Below, in pieces: positions 29,894-38,447 of a stretch of DNA of 64,000 nt. The notes under the pieces were generated by a model. That model worked only from the letters and a program-made list of their open reading frames with translations. It searched no databases and was not told where the DNA came from. A program made the translations under genes and the position numbers. Origin of the DNA: Methanobacteriaceae archaeon (GTDB lineage Archaea > Methanobacteriota > Methanobacteria > Methanobacteriales > Methanobacteriaceae). The stretch lies in assembly GCA_030656015.1 (NCBI GenBank), contig JAUSNX010000012.1, positions 124,001 to 188,000 on the forward strand, written 5' to 3'. Positions within the stretch are counted from its first letter, which is position 1, and each line of letters opens with the position of its first letter.

Positions 29894-30907
29894 TCATGTC
29901 CTAAGGCATGTTTCCAGTTTTGTAAATTCTTCAGGTTTTCCTACTCCTAAAATTATATCTCCTTCTTTAATTATAAATTCCCTAGGAGGGTCAATAATAA
30001 GATCTCCTTCTTCACCTACTCCTAATACAACCACACCTGTTTTCTCGTGGATATCAGCTTCTAAAAGGGTTTGGCCAATTAATGAACAGTTAAAATGTAC
30101 TTCAACTTCTTTCATTTCTCTATTACTGTGCTCTGCTAGGACTTCCTGAACAAACATGGCCTCGTATCCATCCTGGATACTTTTATACATTAAACGACCC
30201 GAAATTACAAATGGGGAAATCACTTGGCTGGCCCCGGCCAGTTTTATCTGTTCAATGTTCTCATATCGCTGAGCTTCAGCAATAATTCTAACCTCTTTGT
30301 CCAGTTTTCTTATGCCCAGAATACAGTGAATAGTATGAGAATCAGATTCCATGTCCACTATTATGGATTTAGCTCCTTTTACATTGGCCTTTTCGAGATC
30401 TTTCATTCTGGTTGGGTCTCCATGTACGAAATTAGCCTTATTTTTAAGAACTTTTTTTCGCACATCTTCATCTTCATCTATGACAAATACCTCGAAATCT
30501 TTTCCAATCTCTTTTATGCATTCCATGGTACTTTCGGTCCAGCCGCAAATTACCACATGATTTGATCTTTCCACATTAACAAGCCCCATTAATCTCAATT
30601 GCTGTCTTTTAACCAGGAACTCTAATAAAGTCTCCACAGCCAGAGCAAAAGTTCCTATTCCAAATATAATTACCGTAATAGTAAAATACATTCCTAAAGC
30701 AGTCTTTGGACTGAAATCACCATACCCCACCGTACCGATAGTAACAAAAGTCCAGTAAAGAGATTCTGTCCATGTTACACCCTCTATTAAATGAAATCCA
30801 ATAGTACCATAGGCAACAACCGCCAGAACCAGCGTTAAAATTTTAGTTACTGGTAATTTAATAACTTTAGGAAAATTTTTCTTGATAATTTGTAGTATTA
30901 CAACCAT
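29894..30907 (-). CDS. mthK: MthK-type potassium channel with RCK domain
   Basis: 337 residues. Two membrane helices flank the pore loop with selectivity filter TIGTVGYGD (about residue 55-62), then comes an RCK N-domain ([18 protein letters not shown]) and RCK C-domain. It aligns throughout with Methanothermobacter MthK, a Ca2+-gated K+ channel. The Met in RLMGLVNV sits where MthK has Met107, from which a soluble RCK protein is also made. By the MthK numbering I recall, Asp184 (VDMESDS) and Glu210 are kept, but Glu212 is Gln (IIAEAQRYE). GGTAG precedes the ATG. The small secreted-protein gene is 66 bases upstream on the same strand. Confidence 0.92.
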   Translation of the reverse strand: MVVILQIIKKNFPKVIKLPVTKILTLVLAVVAYGTIGFHLIEGVTWTESLYWTFVTIGTVGYGDFSPKTALGMYFTITVIIFGIGTFALAVETLLEFLVKRQQLRLMGLVNVERSNHVVICGWTESTMECIKEIGKDFEVFVIDEDEDVRKKVLKNKANFVHGDPTRMKDLEKANVKGAKSIIVDMESDSHTIHCILGIRKLDKEVRIIAEAQRYENIEQIKLAGASQVISPFVISGRLMYKSIQDGYEAMFVQEVLAEHSNREMKEVEVHFNCSLIGQTLLEADIHEKTGVVVLGVGEEGDLIIDPPREFIIKEGDIILGVGKPEEFTKLETCLRT

Positions 30908-30973
30908 AAAACTACCTTTTTATTTTTAAAGTAATAAAAATGTGAATAATAAAAAATAAAGGTTATTTAGACC

Positions 30974-31324
30974 CTATTTCTTTAAAAATGCAAACCATAC
31001 CACTGCAGCTACTGCCAGGAGTATTATGACTATTATAAGTAGGATAATCCACCATGGAAATCCTGAGTCTGAACCATCATCCGTACCATCATCGTCATCC
31101 CCGTCAGCTTTCTTGATCGCTTTTGAGCTACTTGATGAACTGGAACCACCACGGCTTCCTCCACCGCCTTTAACTTCTGGACTAATTTTCTCAGAAGATG
31201 CAGATAATTTAAAATCAGAATCAAAATTATCACTAGTTGAAAATTCAGCAGCAAAAGCACATCCGGGAGCCACTAAAAGGCCCACCATCAAAAATATTGT
31301 TGAAATACCAAATAAAGTTCTCAT
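30974..31324 (-). CDS. small exported protein with C-terminal membrane anchor
   Basis: 116 residues: a signal peptide (about 1-25, ending GCAFA-AEF), a low-complexity middle with GGGGSRGG, a seven-Ser run and an Asp-rich patch (ADGDDDDGTDDGSD), and a C-terminal helix (about 91-113) followed by KK. This is the layout of a short cell-surface stalk tethered to the membrane. No family known. GGGGG lies eight bases before the ATG. Being directly upstream of mthK on the same strand, it may share its transcript, but functional linkage is unknown. Confidence 0.65.
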   Translation of the reverse strand: MRTLFGISTIFLMVGLLVAPGCAFAAEFSTSDNFDSDFKLSASSEKISPEVKGGGGSRGGSSSSSSSKAIKKADGDDDDGTDDGSDSGFPWWIILLIIVIILLAVAAVVWFAFLKK

Positions 31325-31500
31325 GTTTAACCCCCGATAATCGGAATTTTTATAACAAAATTTCTATATTCTTTAAAACATATAAATAAATTGAAAAAAT
31401 TTTGATGTTGATTAATTATTTAAAGATGATTTATCAATTAAAAAGAACTAATAAACATTAGATTTGAAATTAAAGAATACCTAAATGCAATTAATTAAAA

Positions 31501-32400
31501 ATGTGTTTTGATTATATGAAAGAAAAAACACCTAAAGCATTGGAATTTATGCAAAAAATACAGCGCACCATGACCAAATATCGTGGTAAAGTCAGTAATT
31601 CTGAGTTTAATGCCTCAGATTTTGAATTACTTCCTGTAGAAATTATAATTCCAGATTTAGATCCTTTATTTCATGATTATCGCATTGTTAATCTTTCAGA
31701 TATCCATCTAGGCCAGTGGATAACCCCCCACCATTTAGAAGGAATTGTGGAACTAGTAAATCAGCAAAATCCTGATATTATAACTATAACTGGTGATTTT
31801 GTCTCCTATATTCTCGATGAAGTCGAAAAACCCCTGGAAAGGCTATTAAAACTTCTATATCCCAAAGATATTTCTCTGGCCGTCTTAGGTAATCACGACC
31901 ACTGGCTTGGTGCAGATAGAATAAGAAACATTCTACAAAATTGTGATATAACTGATGTCAGTAACGATGTTTTCACCTTGAAAAGAGCATCAGCTGATAA
32001 TAATGCAGTTTTACACATTGCTGGAGTGGATAGTGTCATGCTAGGCAAGCATCGTCTTGATCTGGTTATGGAAAAGATTCCTTCAGAAGGACCAGCCATA
32101 TTATTAGCCCATGAACCTGACTTTGCAGATGTGAGTTCCATAACTGGGCGATTTGGCCTTCAAATTTCGGGACACTCCCATGGAGGCCAATTCATTATTC
32201 CCGGACTGGGAACTATGATTAGAGGCCCTCATTTTATTAAATACCCATTAGGGAAGTACCAAGTAGGAGACATGATCCAGTACACCAGCAGAGGATTAGG
32301 AACCAATGTTTTCTGGTTTAGAATTAACTGTCCCCCCGAAATAACTATTTTTCATCTTAAAAGTCCCGAGGTAGATGATGAACAAGTCAGACAAGAATAA
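31501..32400 (+). CDS. metallophosphoesterase (calcineurin-like)
   Basis: 299 residues with the full metallophosphoesterase motif set: VNLSDIHLGQW, ITGDFVSY, LGNHDHW, LLAHEPDF and SGHSHGGQ. The relatives I recall are YkuE/YaeI-type phosphodiesterases; the substrate is unknown. The N-terminal 40 residues look like a helical extension without a signal peptide. The start is uncertain: neither ATG 31501 nor ATG 31516 (MKEKTPKALEF) has a ribosome binding site, so the message may be leaderless. The 3' end overlaps the next gene by 26 bases, so the two are translationally coupled. Confidence 0.88.
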   Translation: MCFDYMKEKTPKALEFMQKIQRTMTKYRGKVSNSEFNASDFELLPVEIIIPDLDPLFHDYRIVNLSDIHLGQWITPHHLEGIVELVNQQNPDIITITGDFVSYILDEVEKPLERLLKLLYPKDISLAVLGNHDHWLGADRIRNILQNCDITDVSNDVFTLKRASADNNAVLHIAGVDSVMLGKHRLDLVMEKIPSEGPAILLAHEPDFADVSSITGRFGLQISGHSHGGQFIIPGLGTMIRGPHFIKYPLGKYQVGDMIQYTSRGLGTNVFWFRINCPPEITIFHLKSPEVDDEQVRQE

Positions 32401-34558
32401 TATTAAAAATAGCCAGGCCACTGCAAGCCATTCCCCTGAGGGCAAAAAATCTCTTAAAAGTTATTATGATCCAAAAAGGCCATCTTTAGTCAGCTTTTTA
32501 GTTCGTACCATTATTCTATGGATAGGAGAAGTTTTAGGGTTTATTTTAATAGCTCACCTGTCAGTTGGCCTTAGCATAGATAACTGGGTTACCGCAGCAG
32601 CAGTGGTAGGTATTTTAGGAATTATAAATGCACTTTTCTGGCCAATTCTATCGAGGATTTTTCTTCCATTCCTAGTTTATACAATAGGAATTGGTTCTCT
32701 CATAATCAATGGAATTTTAATATGGCTAATAAGTAATGTTGTTCCTGGAATCACTATCGAAGGATGGGCCTTAATCCTTACTCCTTTAGGAATGGCATTT
32801 ATTACCACTATTCTATCTGCAATCATAACTTTAGATGATGATACTTCTTATTATAGGGCTGTTTTGAGAAGAAATATAAAAAATAAATCCAAAAATCCTA
32901 AAAATTATCCAGGAGTTCTTTTTTTAGAAATTGATGGTCTTTCTGAAGAAATTTTAAAAGAAGCTATTGAACTCGGGCACATGCCCACCTTGGCCAGATG
33001 GATAGAAGATGGAATTCATAAAATTATCCCTTGGGAAACCGATCTCTCCAGCCAAACCGGAGCCAGCCAGGCCGGAATATTGCATGGCAATAACAAAAAC
33101 CTTCCGGCATTTCGCTGGGTGGAAAAGATAAATAAAAATAAAATAATGGTTTCTACCGGCCTTTCTGACGCATCAATCATAGAAAAGCGTATTTCCAATG
33201 GTAAAGGCCTTATGGCTGAAAATGGAGCCAGCCGCTCTAATTTATTTTCTGGTGATGCAGAAGACGTTATATTTACTTACAGTAAGTTAAAAAATCTTAA
33301 AAAATTCTACAATTCGACCTGGTATTATTTTTATTCTAGTCCGTCTAATTTCGCCCGTATTGTGATTTTGTTCTTCTTTGATGCCTTTTTAGAAATTGGT
33401 TCCCAGTTAGTTCACTGGATTAAAGATATTAATCCCCGCTTAAGAAGAGGATTCGTCTATGCCTTCGTAAGAGCAGGTGCGAATGTTTTATTAAGAGAAA
33501 TAACCACCCAGACACTTATTGGTGATATGTTAGCTTCAGATATTGATGTGGCTTATTCCACATACTTAGGATACGACGAAATTGCTCATCACTCTGGGGT
33601 GAGGGATTTTGATGCATTTTATGCCCTTAAAGGACTGGACCGGCAATTTAAGAGGCTGGAGAATGCTGCAAGATATACTAAAAGAAACTATTATTTCGTG
33701 ATCCAATCTGATCACGGGCAGACCAATGGCGCTACATTTAAACAAAGATATAATATGAGTTTAGAAGATTTAGTGAGAACATTACTCCCCTTAGAAATTA
33801 ATATTTACAGTGAACTATCCTCCAATGAAGACCACTTTTCTCAAGCATTTACCTCCCCATTAGAGACTGGAAAAAAATATGTGAGAGAAAAAAAGGATTA
33901 TGCAACTGATAAAAGTAGAGGTGCTGTGGACAATACCTTGGAGAATATTAAAAATAGTCCTCTGGGTAAAGGGAAGGTTTTAGAATATATTCAAAATTAT
34001 GAAGTCTCTCAAAATCAATCACCAACAACTGCTGAAGAAGCAGAAGTTATTGTCCTAGCTTCTGGAAATTTAGGCCTAATTTATCTAACTAAATGGGAAG
34101 AAAGATTGACTTACGAAGATATAACTAGAATATTTCCAGATTTAATCCCCGGATTGGTGCAGCACGATGGGATAGGATTTATAATGGTCCAATCCCACGA
34201 ATTAGGTCCATTAGCCATTGGAAAAGAAGGAATTTATTATTTAAATCAAAACAAAGTGGAAGGAAAAAATCCACTGGCAAACTTCGGTGCGAGTTCAGCT
34301 AAACACCTATTGCGAAGTGATAAATTCGAATATGCCCCTGATATCTGGGTAAACAGCTTTTATGATCCTGAAAAGAATGAAGTAGCTGCTTTTGAAGAGT
34401 TAATTGGAAGTCACGGAGGTTTAGGTGGAGGACAATCCAAACCATTTATTATGTGTCCCTCCCATTGGAAATTAGAAGAAGATAAAATTATAGGTGCTGA
34501 ACATCTACATAGGATTTTAAAAGATAAAATAAATCAGATTCAAAAAAATAAACATTAA
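32375..34558 (+). CDS. membrane protein: four-helix holin-like domain fused to type I phosphodiesterase / nucleotide pyrophosphatase
   Basis: 727 residues. After a polar N-terminus, about residues 40-150 form four hydrophobic helices like the 4-TM phage-holin superfamily IV domain. The rest is an alkaline-phosphatase-superfamily domain: FLEIDGLSEEIL (first metal Asp), SSQTGASQAGIL (nucleophile region), YLGYDEIAHHSGV and IQSDHGQTNGATF (metal Asp/His pairs), and GSHGGLGGGQSKPF near the end. All metal ligands look intact, so activity is expected on a phosphodiester near the membrane. It starts 26 bases inside the metallophosphoesterase gene, using GAGGT in that gene. The pair may process one lipid or glycan phosphate (inference). 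Confidence 0.82.
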   Translation: MMNKSDKNNIKNSQATASHSPEGKKSLKSYYDPKRPSLVSFLVRTIILWIGEVLGFILIAHLSVGLSIDNWVTAAAVVGILGIINALFWPILSRIFLPFLVYTIGIGSLIINGILIWLISNVVPGITIEGWALILTPLGMAFITTILSAIITLDDDTSYYRAVLRRNIKNKSKNPKNYPGVLFLEIDGLSEEILKEAIELGHMPTLARWIEDGIHKIIPWETDLSSQTGASQAGILHGNNKNLPAFRWVEKINKNKIMVSTGLSDASIIEKRISNGKGLMAENGASRSNLFSGDAEDVIFTYSKLKNLKKFYNSTWYYFYSSPSNFARIVILFFFDAFLEIGSQLVHWIKDINPRLRRGFVYAFVRAGANVLLREITTQTLIGDMLASDIDVAYSTYLGYDEIAHHSGVRDFDAFYALKGLDRQFKRLENAARYTKRNYYFVIQSDHGQTNGATFKQRYNMSLEDLVRTLLPLEINIYSELSSNEDHFSQAFTSPLETGKKYVREKKDYATDKSRGAVDNTLENIKNSPLGKGKVLEYIQNYEVSQNQSPTTAEEAEVIVLASGNLGLIYLTKWEERLTYEDITRIFPDLIPGLVQHDGIGFIMVQSHELGPLAIGKEGIYYLNQNKVEGKNPLANFGASSAKHLLRSDKFEYAPDIWVNSFYDPEKNEVAAFEELIGSHGGLGGGQSKPFIMCPSHWKLEEDKIIGAEHLHRILKDKINQIQKNKH

Positions 34559-34986
34559 ACAATCTTTTAAAATCAAGTATTTCTATTTTTTACAGATATT
34601 TATCTAAATTCTTGATTTATGGATACTTTTCAATTTTTATTGTTTTTTATTAATTTTTTATGGTGTTTATGGCGTTTTCTAGGTTCCTAAGTCAATAACG
34701 AGTATCTGCATTACCTTTATGTACAGTGGAATTTTTAAAATCCCTATTAATACAAACCATCCTTTGAAGTCCCCATTTCTTTAAAGACTTTCTCATTAGA
34801 GATTTGGTAAATCTTCATAGTTACACTTGAAATGTACCTCTTTATTTATATAATTCTATTATTTTTTTTGAGTTTGTAGATATAAAATGTAAGGAAGTTA
34901 TCAAAATGATTTATTAATGCCAATAGTTTAATAAACCATATAAACACTCAAAAAACCTATTAAAGCACTTTTAGGGAGAAAAAATA
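34559..34986. other. 428-base spacer holding a decayed reading frame
   Basis: Apart from the minus-strand fragment described separately, no gene is seen. The right end (34860-34986) holds the promoter of the flavoprotein gene; CATATAAACACT near 34938 is TATA-like. The left end is T-rich on the plus strand (for example TGTTTTTTATTAATTTTTTA, 34641-34660) and may terminate the phosphodiesterase transcript. Confidence 0.45.
34650..34809 (-). pseudogene. possible degenerate coding fragment, family not recognised
   Basis: Read leftward, one frame gives FTKSLMRKSLKKWGLQRMVC, continuing INRDFKNSTVHKGNADTRY, a TGA, then LRNLENAINTIKN and two TAA stops. Composition is protein-like (Lys, Arg, Asn, Trp, Cys balance) and unlike random AT-rich DNA. 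The internal TGA could be a mutated Trp codon. There is no start signal at its right end. It may be the C-terminal scrap of a lost gene. Chance remains possible. Confidence 0.3.
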
Positions 34987-35556
34987 ATGAAAAAAGTTCT
35001 TATGTTATGTGCCAGCCCACGGCCCCACGGAAATACTGCTCAAGTTCTGGAAGAATGTGCCAGCGTTATAGAAGAAGAAGGTTTAGAAGTTGAAACCATC
35101 TCATTTATTGGAAAAAACATTAGATCATGCATTGCTTGTCAAAAATGTCGTGAATTAGGCGAATGTGTTCTCAATGACGGATTAAATGATATCATTGCCA
35201 AAATTAGAGAATCCTATGGCTTCATTGTAGGTTCCCCAGTTTACTTTGGAACTGCTCGGGGAGATATAATGTCTGCCTTGCAAAGAATAGGATATATGTC
35301 CATGGCCACGGATAATTTCCTATCTTGGAAAGTAGGAGGTCCTATAGCTGTGGCCCGAAGAGGAGGACACACCAGTACCTTGCAAGAAATGTTAATGTTC
35401 TTCTTTATCAATGATATGATTGTTCCTGGTTCAAATTACTGGAATATGGTCTTTGGATTGGCTCCCAGTGATGTTCAGAGTGATGATGAAGGAATGGAGA
35501 CCATTAGACGTTTTGGCCGCAATGTGGCCCTTTTGATTGAGAAGATTGGGGATTGA
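34987..35556 (+). CDS. iron-sulfur flavoprotein / NADPH-dependent FMN reductase family
   Basis: 189 residues with a flavodoxin-like fold. LMLCASPRPHGNTAQVLEE binds the FMN phosphate, and GFIVGSPVYFGTARGDI is the second FMN contact. A cysteine cluster CIACQKCRELGEC (about residue 48-60) matches the compact 4Fe-4S motif of methanogen iron-sulfur flavoproteins (Isf). These pass electrons from ferredoxin to oxygen or peroxide, or act as general electron carriers. GGGAG lies nine bases before the ATG. Confidence 0.85.
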   Translation: MKKVLMLCASPRPHGNTAQVLEECASVIEEEGLEVETISFIGKNIRSCIACQKCRELGECVLNDGLNDIIAKIRESYGFIVGSPVYFGTARGDIMSALQRIGYMSMATDNFLSWKVGGPIAVARRGGHTSTLQEMLMFFFINDMIVPGSNYWNMVFGLAPSDVQSDDEGMETIRRFGRNVALLIEKIGD

Positions 35557-35625
35557 ATTATTGCCAATTTAACTATTTAAAGCAAAAATTGCAAGAAATT
35601 TTAAATAACTAAAAAGGAGTAAATT

Positions 35626-35717
35626 ATGGAAAATAATTTAATATTTGGAAATTTTGGCCAATTATTAAGTCTCTTTTGGTTATAGGAGGAATTTATTTCA
35701 TTGTAACTTCTTTTTAA
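35626..35717 (+). pseudogene. frameshifted small membrane protein
   Basis: A strong AAAGGAG precedes ATG 35626, which reads MENNLIFGNFGQLLSLFWL and stops at 35683-35685. A second frame through the same DNA, from 35646, reads WKFWPIIKSLLVIGGIYFIV and TSF before its own stop at 35717. It has a typical single-helix pattern of very small archaeal membrane proteins. The two would join if one base were restored around 35635-35645. So either an approximately 30-residue membrane protein has a one-base deletion, or the coincidence is accidental. It lies between the flavoprotein gene and ychF (opposite strand). Confidence 0.35.
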
Positions 35718-35753
35718 AAAAATGGTTTCAGTAAGAAATCATTTTGGAGTCTA

Positions 35754-36941
35754 CTATCGACAAATAATACTTATAATATCGCCATCTTCTAATTCATGAT
35801 CACTGCCCACCCGCATATTCTTACGGGCATCCACAGCATGCAAAAACTTCTCACCAATATCTGTATGAATCACATAGGCCATTTCCCTTGGTTTAGATCC
35901 TTTAGAGATTAATATAGCATCGGGTAAAACATTTCCTTTCTGATCACATAGTTTGTGTTCATCTTCCACTGGATAAACCACGATCATATTCAAAAGGTCA
36001 AATACTGCTTCATTTAATGCTCTTTGAACACCAGTACTGCCGTATTTTTTCAAAACATTTGCTCGAATATATTCCAGGGCCTTTTTCTGGTTTTCACTGA
36101 GTTTATCCGTTTCCAATATTTGGAAATCGTCATCTCCTGAATGATAACTTATAAGACCGGCCTGGGCCGCTCGGGTAAGAGCCATTTCTGATTCAGCTGA
36201 GGCAGGAATTACATGAGGATATTTTTCCTGTAATCGTTTGATATTCTCAGCTGATGTGGGTAAATCCGCCTTATTGGCCACGATTATAGTCGGCTTGGCG
36301 ATTTTAAGAAGTTTTCCTAAAAATTCAACTAGTTCTTCTTTTTCCCATGTGGTGTAATCTGTTTCCATTTCTCTTCGAGCTTCTAAAATGTCTTCCAAGA
36401 GTATTCCTGTCCCTGAAAGCTGTTCATGTAGTACTTTACCCATATCCAACCTTTCAGACATGGCTTTTCTTACTAAACGTTCCCAGTTCCTTTCCACAAT
36501 GGCATACAACCACATGGTGACTTCTGTTTCTAGAAAATCGACATCATCCAGAGGATCATAGGTACCAGCTTCTACTGGCCTTCCTTCTTCATCTGTGGAA
36601 CCTGAGGCATCTATAACATGTATCAATACTTTGGCCTGGCGAAGATCGTCCAAAAATTTGTTCCCTAATCCCCTGCCTTCATGGGCCCCTGGAACCAGGC
36701 CCGCCACGTCAATTAATTCTACAGGTATTAATCGTACTCCTTCTTCACATTTTGAATTTTTAGGACTGCATTCTACTTCTAATTCCTTACATGGACATTT
36801 GGTATCCACATGCGAGACTGCTTTATTGGCATCTATAGTAGTAAATGGATATCCGGCCACTTCGGCCTCAGAAAGTGTGGCTGAGTTAAATAATGATGAT
36901 TTTCCAACGTTTGGTTTTCCGGTAACTGCAATCTGGAGCAT
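35754..36941 (-). CDS. ychF: YchF/OLA1-type Obg-related GTPase, archaeal form
   Basis: 395 residues. G1 is [12 protein letters not shown] at the start, G3 [17 protein letters not shown] (about residue 78), and G4 IVANKADLP (about 222). A C-terminal TGS domain (about 310-395) ends [12 protein letters not shown] cysteine-rich insert [17 protein letters not shown] (about residue 49-65) is a feature of archaeal members. G4 is canonical NKxD, favouring GTP, unlike bacterial and human YchF with an NxxE that bind ATP. The role is thought to be ribosome-associated. Confidence 0.92.
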   Translation of the reverse strand: MLQIAVTGKPNVGKSSLFNSATLSEAEVAGYPFTTIDANKAVSHVDTKCPCKELEVECSPKNSKCEEGVRLIPVELIDVAGLVPGAHEGRGLGNKFLDDLRQAKVLIHVIDASGSTDEEGRPVEAGTYDPLDDVDFLETEVTMWLYAIVERNWERLVRKAMSERLDMGKVLHEQLSGTGILLEDILEARREMETDYTTWEKEELVEFLGKLLKIAKPTIIVANKADLPTSAENIKRLQEKYPHVIPASAESEMALTRAAQAGLISYHSGDDDFQILETDKLSENQKKALEYIRANVLKKYGSTGVQRALNEAVFDLLNMIVVYPVEDEHKLCDQKGNVLPDAILISKGSKPREMAYVIHTDIGEKFLHAVDARKNMRVGSDHELEDGDIISIICR

Positions 36942-37186
36942 GGTATCACTTTTTTATTAGATAAATTAAATCCTGTTTTTATTAAAATATTTAAAGAAGT
37001 ATAAAAATTGAAATTTATAAATTACTTGAATATTTACATATCAACTTAGTAATATAATATGAATATAGATTTATATTAAATTAATTAAATAAATTGTTCT
37101 TAATTGCGTATGTAAATTTTTTAATTGTTATAATTCAATTAATAATAATTCAATATTACGATTTAAATATCATGGAGACTAATTAA

Positions 37187-37825
37187 ATGTCAAAACTTTA
37201 TATAGCCGGCATAGGGCCGGGTTCTGCTGATTATGTAACTCCAGCCACTAGAAAAGCAGTTAAATCAGCTAAAATAACCATTGGAAGTAAAAGGGCACTA
37301 GAACTATTTCCAGAGGCCAATGAAGTGGTTCCATTGAATGTCAAAGACGTGCAGGAGAAATTAGAAATGGCCGTGGATATGGTTCATGATGGAAAAAGCG
37401 TTTGTGTCCTTTCAACCGGTGATCCTGGATTTTCAGGCGTTTTAAAACCGATAAAAAGAATAATTAAAGAAAAAGGATTAGAAAATAAAATTAATCTAGA
37501 AGTTATTCCGGGTATAAGCTCCTTACAGCTATGTGCAGCACGCCAGGAGATACCCTGGGACGAAGCAGACCTTATGACATTCCATGGGCGTGAAAATTCC
37601 CTGGAAGTAATAAATATCCTGAATAATGGCCGGCCCACCATTGCACTTCCTTCTCGCAGCACAGCAGACATGGCCCAATTTTTACTGGATAATGGAGTGA
37701 ATCCCCAGAGAAAAGTGGCCATCGGCGAACGTTTAAGTTACACAGACGAAAAATTAGTCACCAGCACCCTGGAAGAAGTGGCCCAGAGTGATTTCACATA
37801 TATGTGTGTTATGGTGATTTATTAG
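37187..37825 (+). CDS. cbiE: cobalt-precorrin-7 (C5)-methyltransferase
   Basis: 212 residues of the tetrapyrrole methyltransferase family. LYIAGIGPGSADYVTPAT is the first conserved loop, LSTGDPGFSGV (about residue 83) the SAM-site loop, and VIPGISSLQLCAARQEIPWD (about 107) the CbiE-specific stretch. It methylates C5 of the cobalt corrin ring in anaerobic B12 synthesis, needed for methyltransferase cofactors in methanogens. No fused CbiT domain. GGAG precedes the ATG. Other cbi genes are not in the window. Confidence 0.92.
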   Translation: MSKLYIAGIGPGSADYVTPATRKAVKSAKITIGSKRALELFPEANEVVPLNVKDVQEKLEMAVDMVHDGKSVCVLSTGDPGFSGVLKPIKRIIKEKGLENKINLEVIPGISSLQLCAARQEIPWDEADLMTFHGRENSLEVINILNNGRPTIALPSRSTADMAQFLLDNGVNPQRKVAIGERLSYTDEKLVTSTLEEVAQSDFTYMCVMVIY

Positions 37826-37932
37826 ATAAATAAAAGTAAAATAAAACTTAATTTGAAATAAGGTGCTTTATTCATTATTTCAATTAATATTTATTTGAAT
37901 TTCAAAAAAATTGTTATATAAAATTGTTATAT

Positions 37933-38307
37933 TTATTCTAAACAAATTTCATCGTCTTCCTTACTCCAGGGCGGTGAGACCACACATAAAAACTTCAATT
38001 CAACATCAGAAATATTTTTTATAAATTGTATTTCACCGGGCGGGATGTAAACCGACTGTCCTGGCTCTAAGACGGCTTTTTCATCCCCAATATACATCAA
38101 ACCTTTTCCTTCCAATATGAAATAAACTTCAGAAGATTTTTTCAATCGGTGTGGATGGGAAGACTCTTCAGGCCGCAAAATAGCATGAGCTATGCTACAT
38201 TCCATTTTTATTTCCTTCTTTTCTCGGTCTGGATGCAATAACTCGCAAATAAATGTTCCATCCAACGTTTCAAAGTATCTTGCAGTTTTTAGATCTTTTA
38301 TAATCAT
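37933..38307 (-). CDS. small cupin-domain protein
   Basis: 124 residues from MIIKDLKTARYFETLDGTFI. The frame stays open to 38382, but that part lacks coding character. Cupin motif 1 is SSHPHRLKKSSEVYFILEGKG with two His and one Glu. Motif 2 is LEPGQSVYIPPGEIQFIKN, where the usual metal His is Gln. The protein may therefore bind metal poorly or bind only a small ligand. Function unknown. No clear ribosome binding site. Confidence 0.7.
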   Translation of the reverse strand: MIIKDLKTARYFETLDGTFICELLHPDREKKEIKMECSIAHAILRPEESSHPHRLKKSSEVYFILEGKGLMYIGDEKAVLEPGQSVYIPPGEIQFIKNISDVELKFLCVVSPPWSKEDDEICLE

Positions 38308-38447
38308 AGAATCAACATCATTTTGAATGTTTAAATTAATAATTGGCCTATTTGAAATAGTATAGTTTAAAAAACAGAACAAATGAGAATAAAAATAATT
38401 TAACTGAAGCTAGAGTTTGATTAAAAGTAAAAAAGAAAATATTTGTT

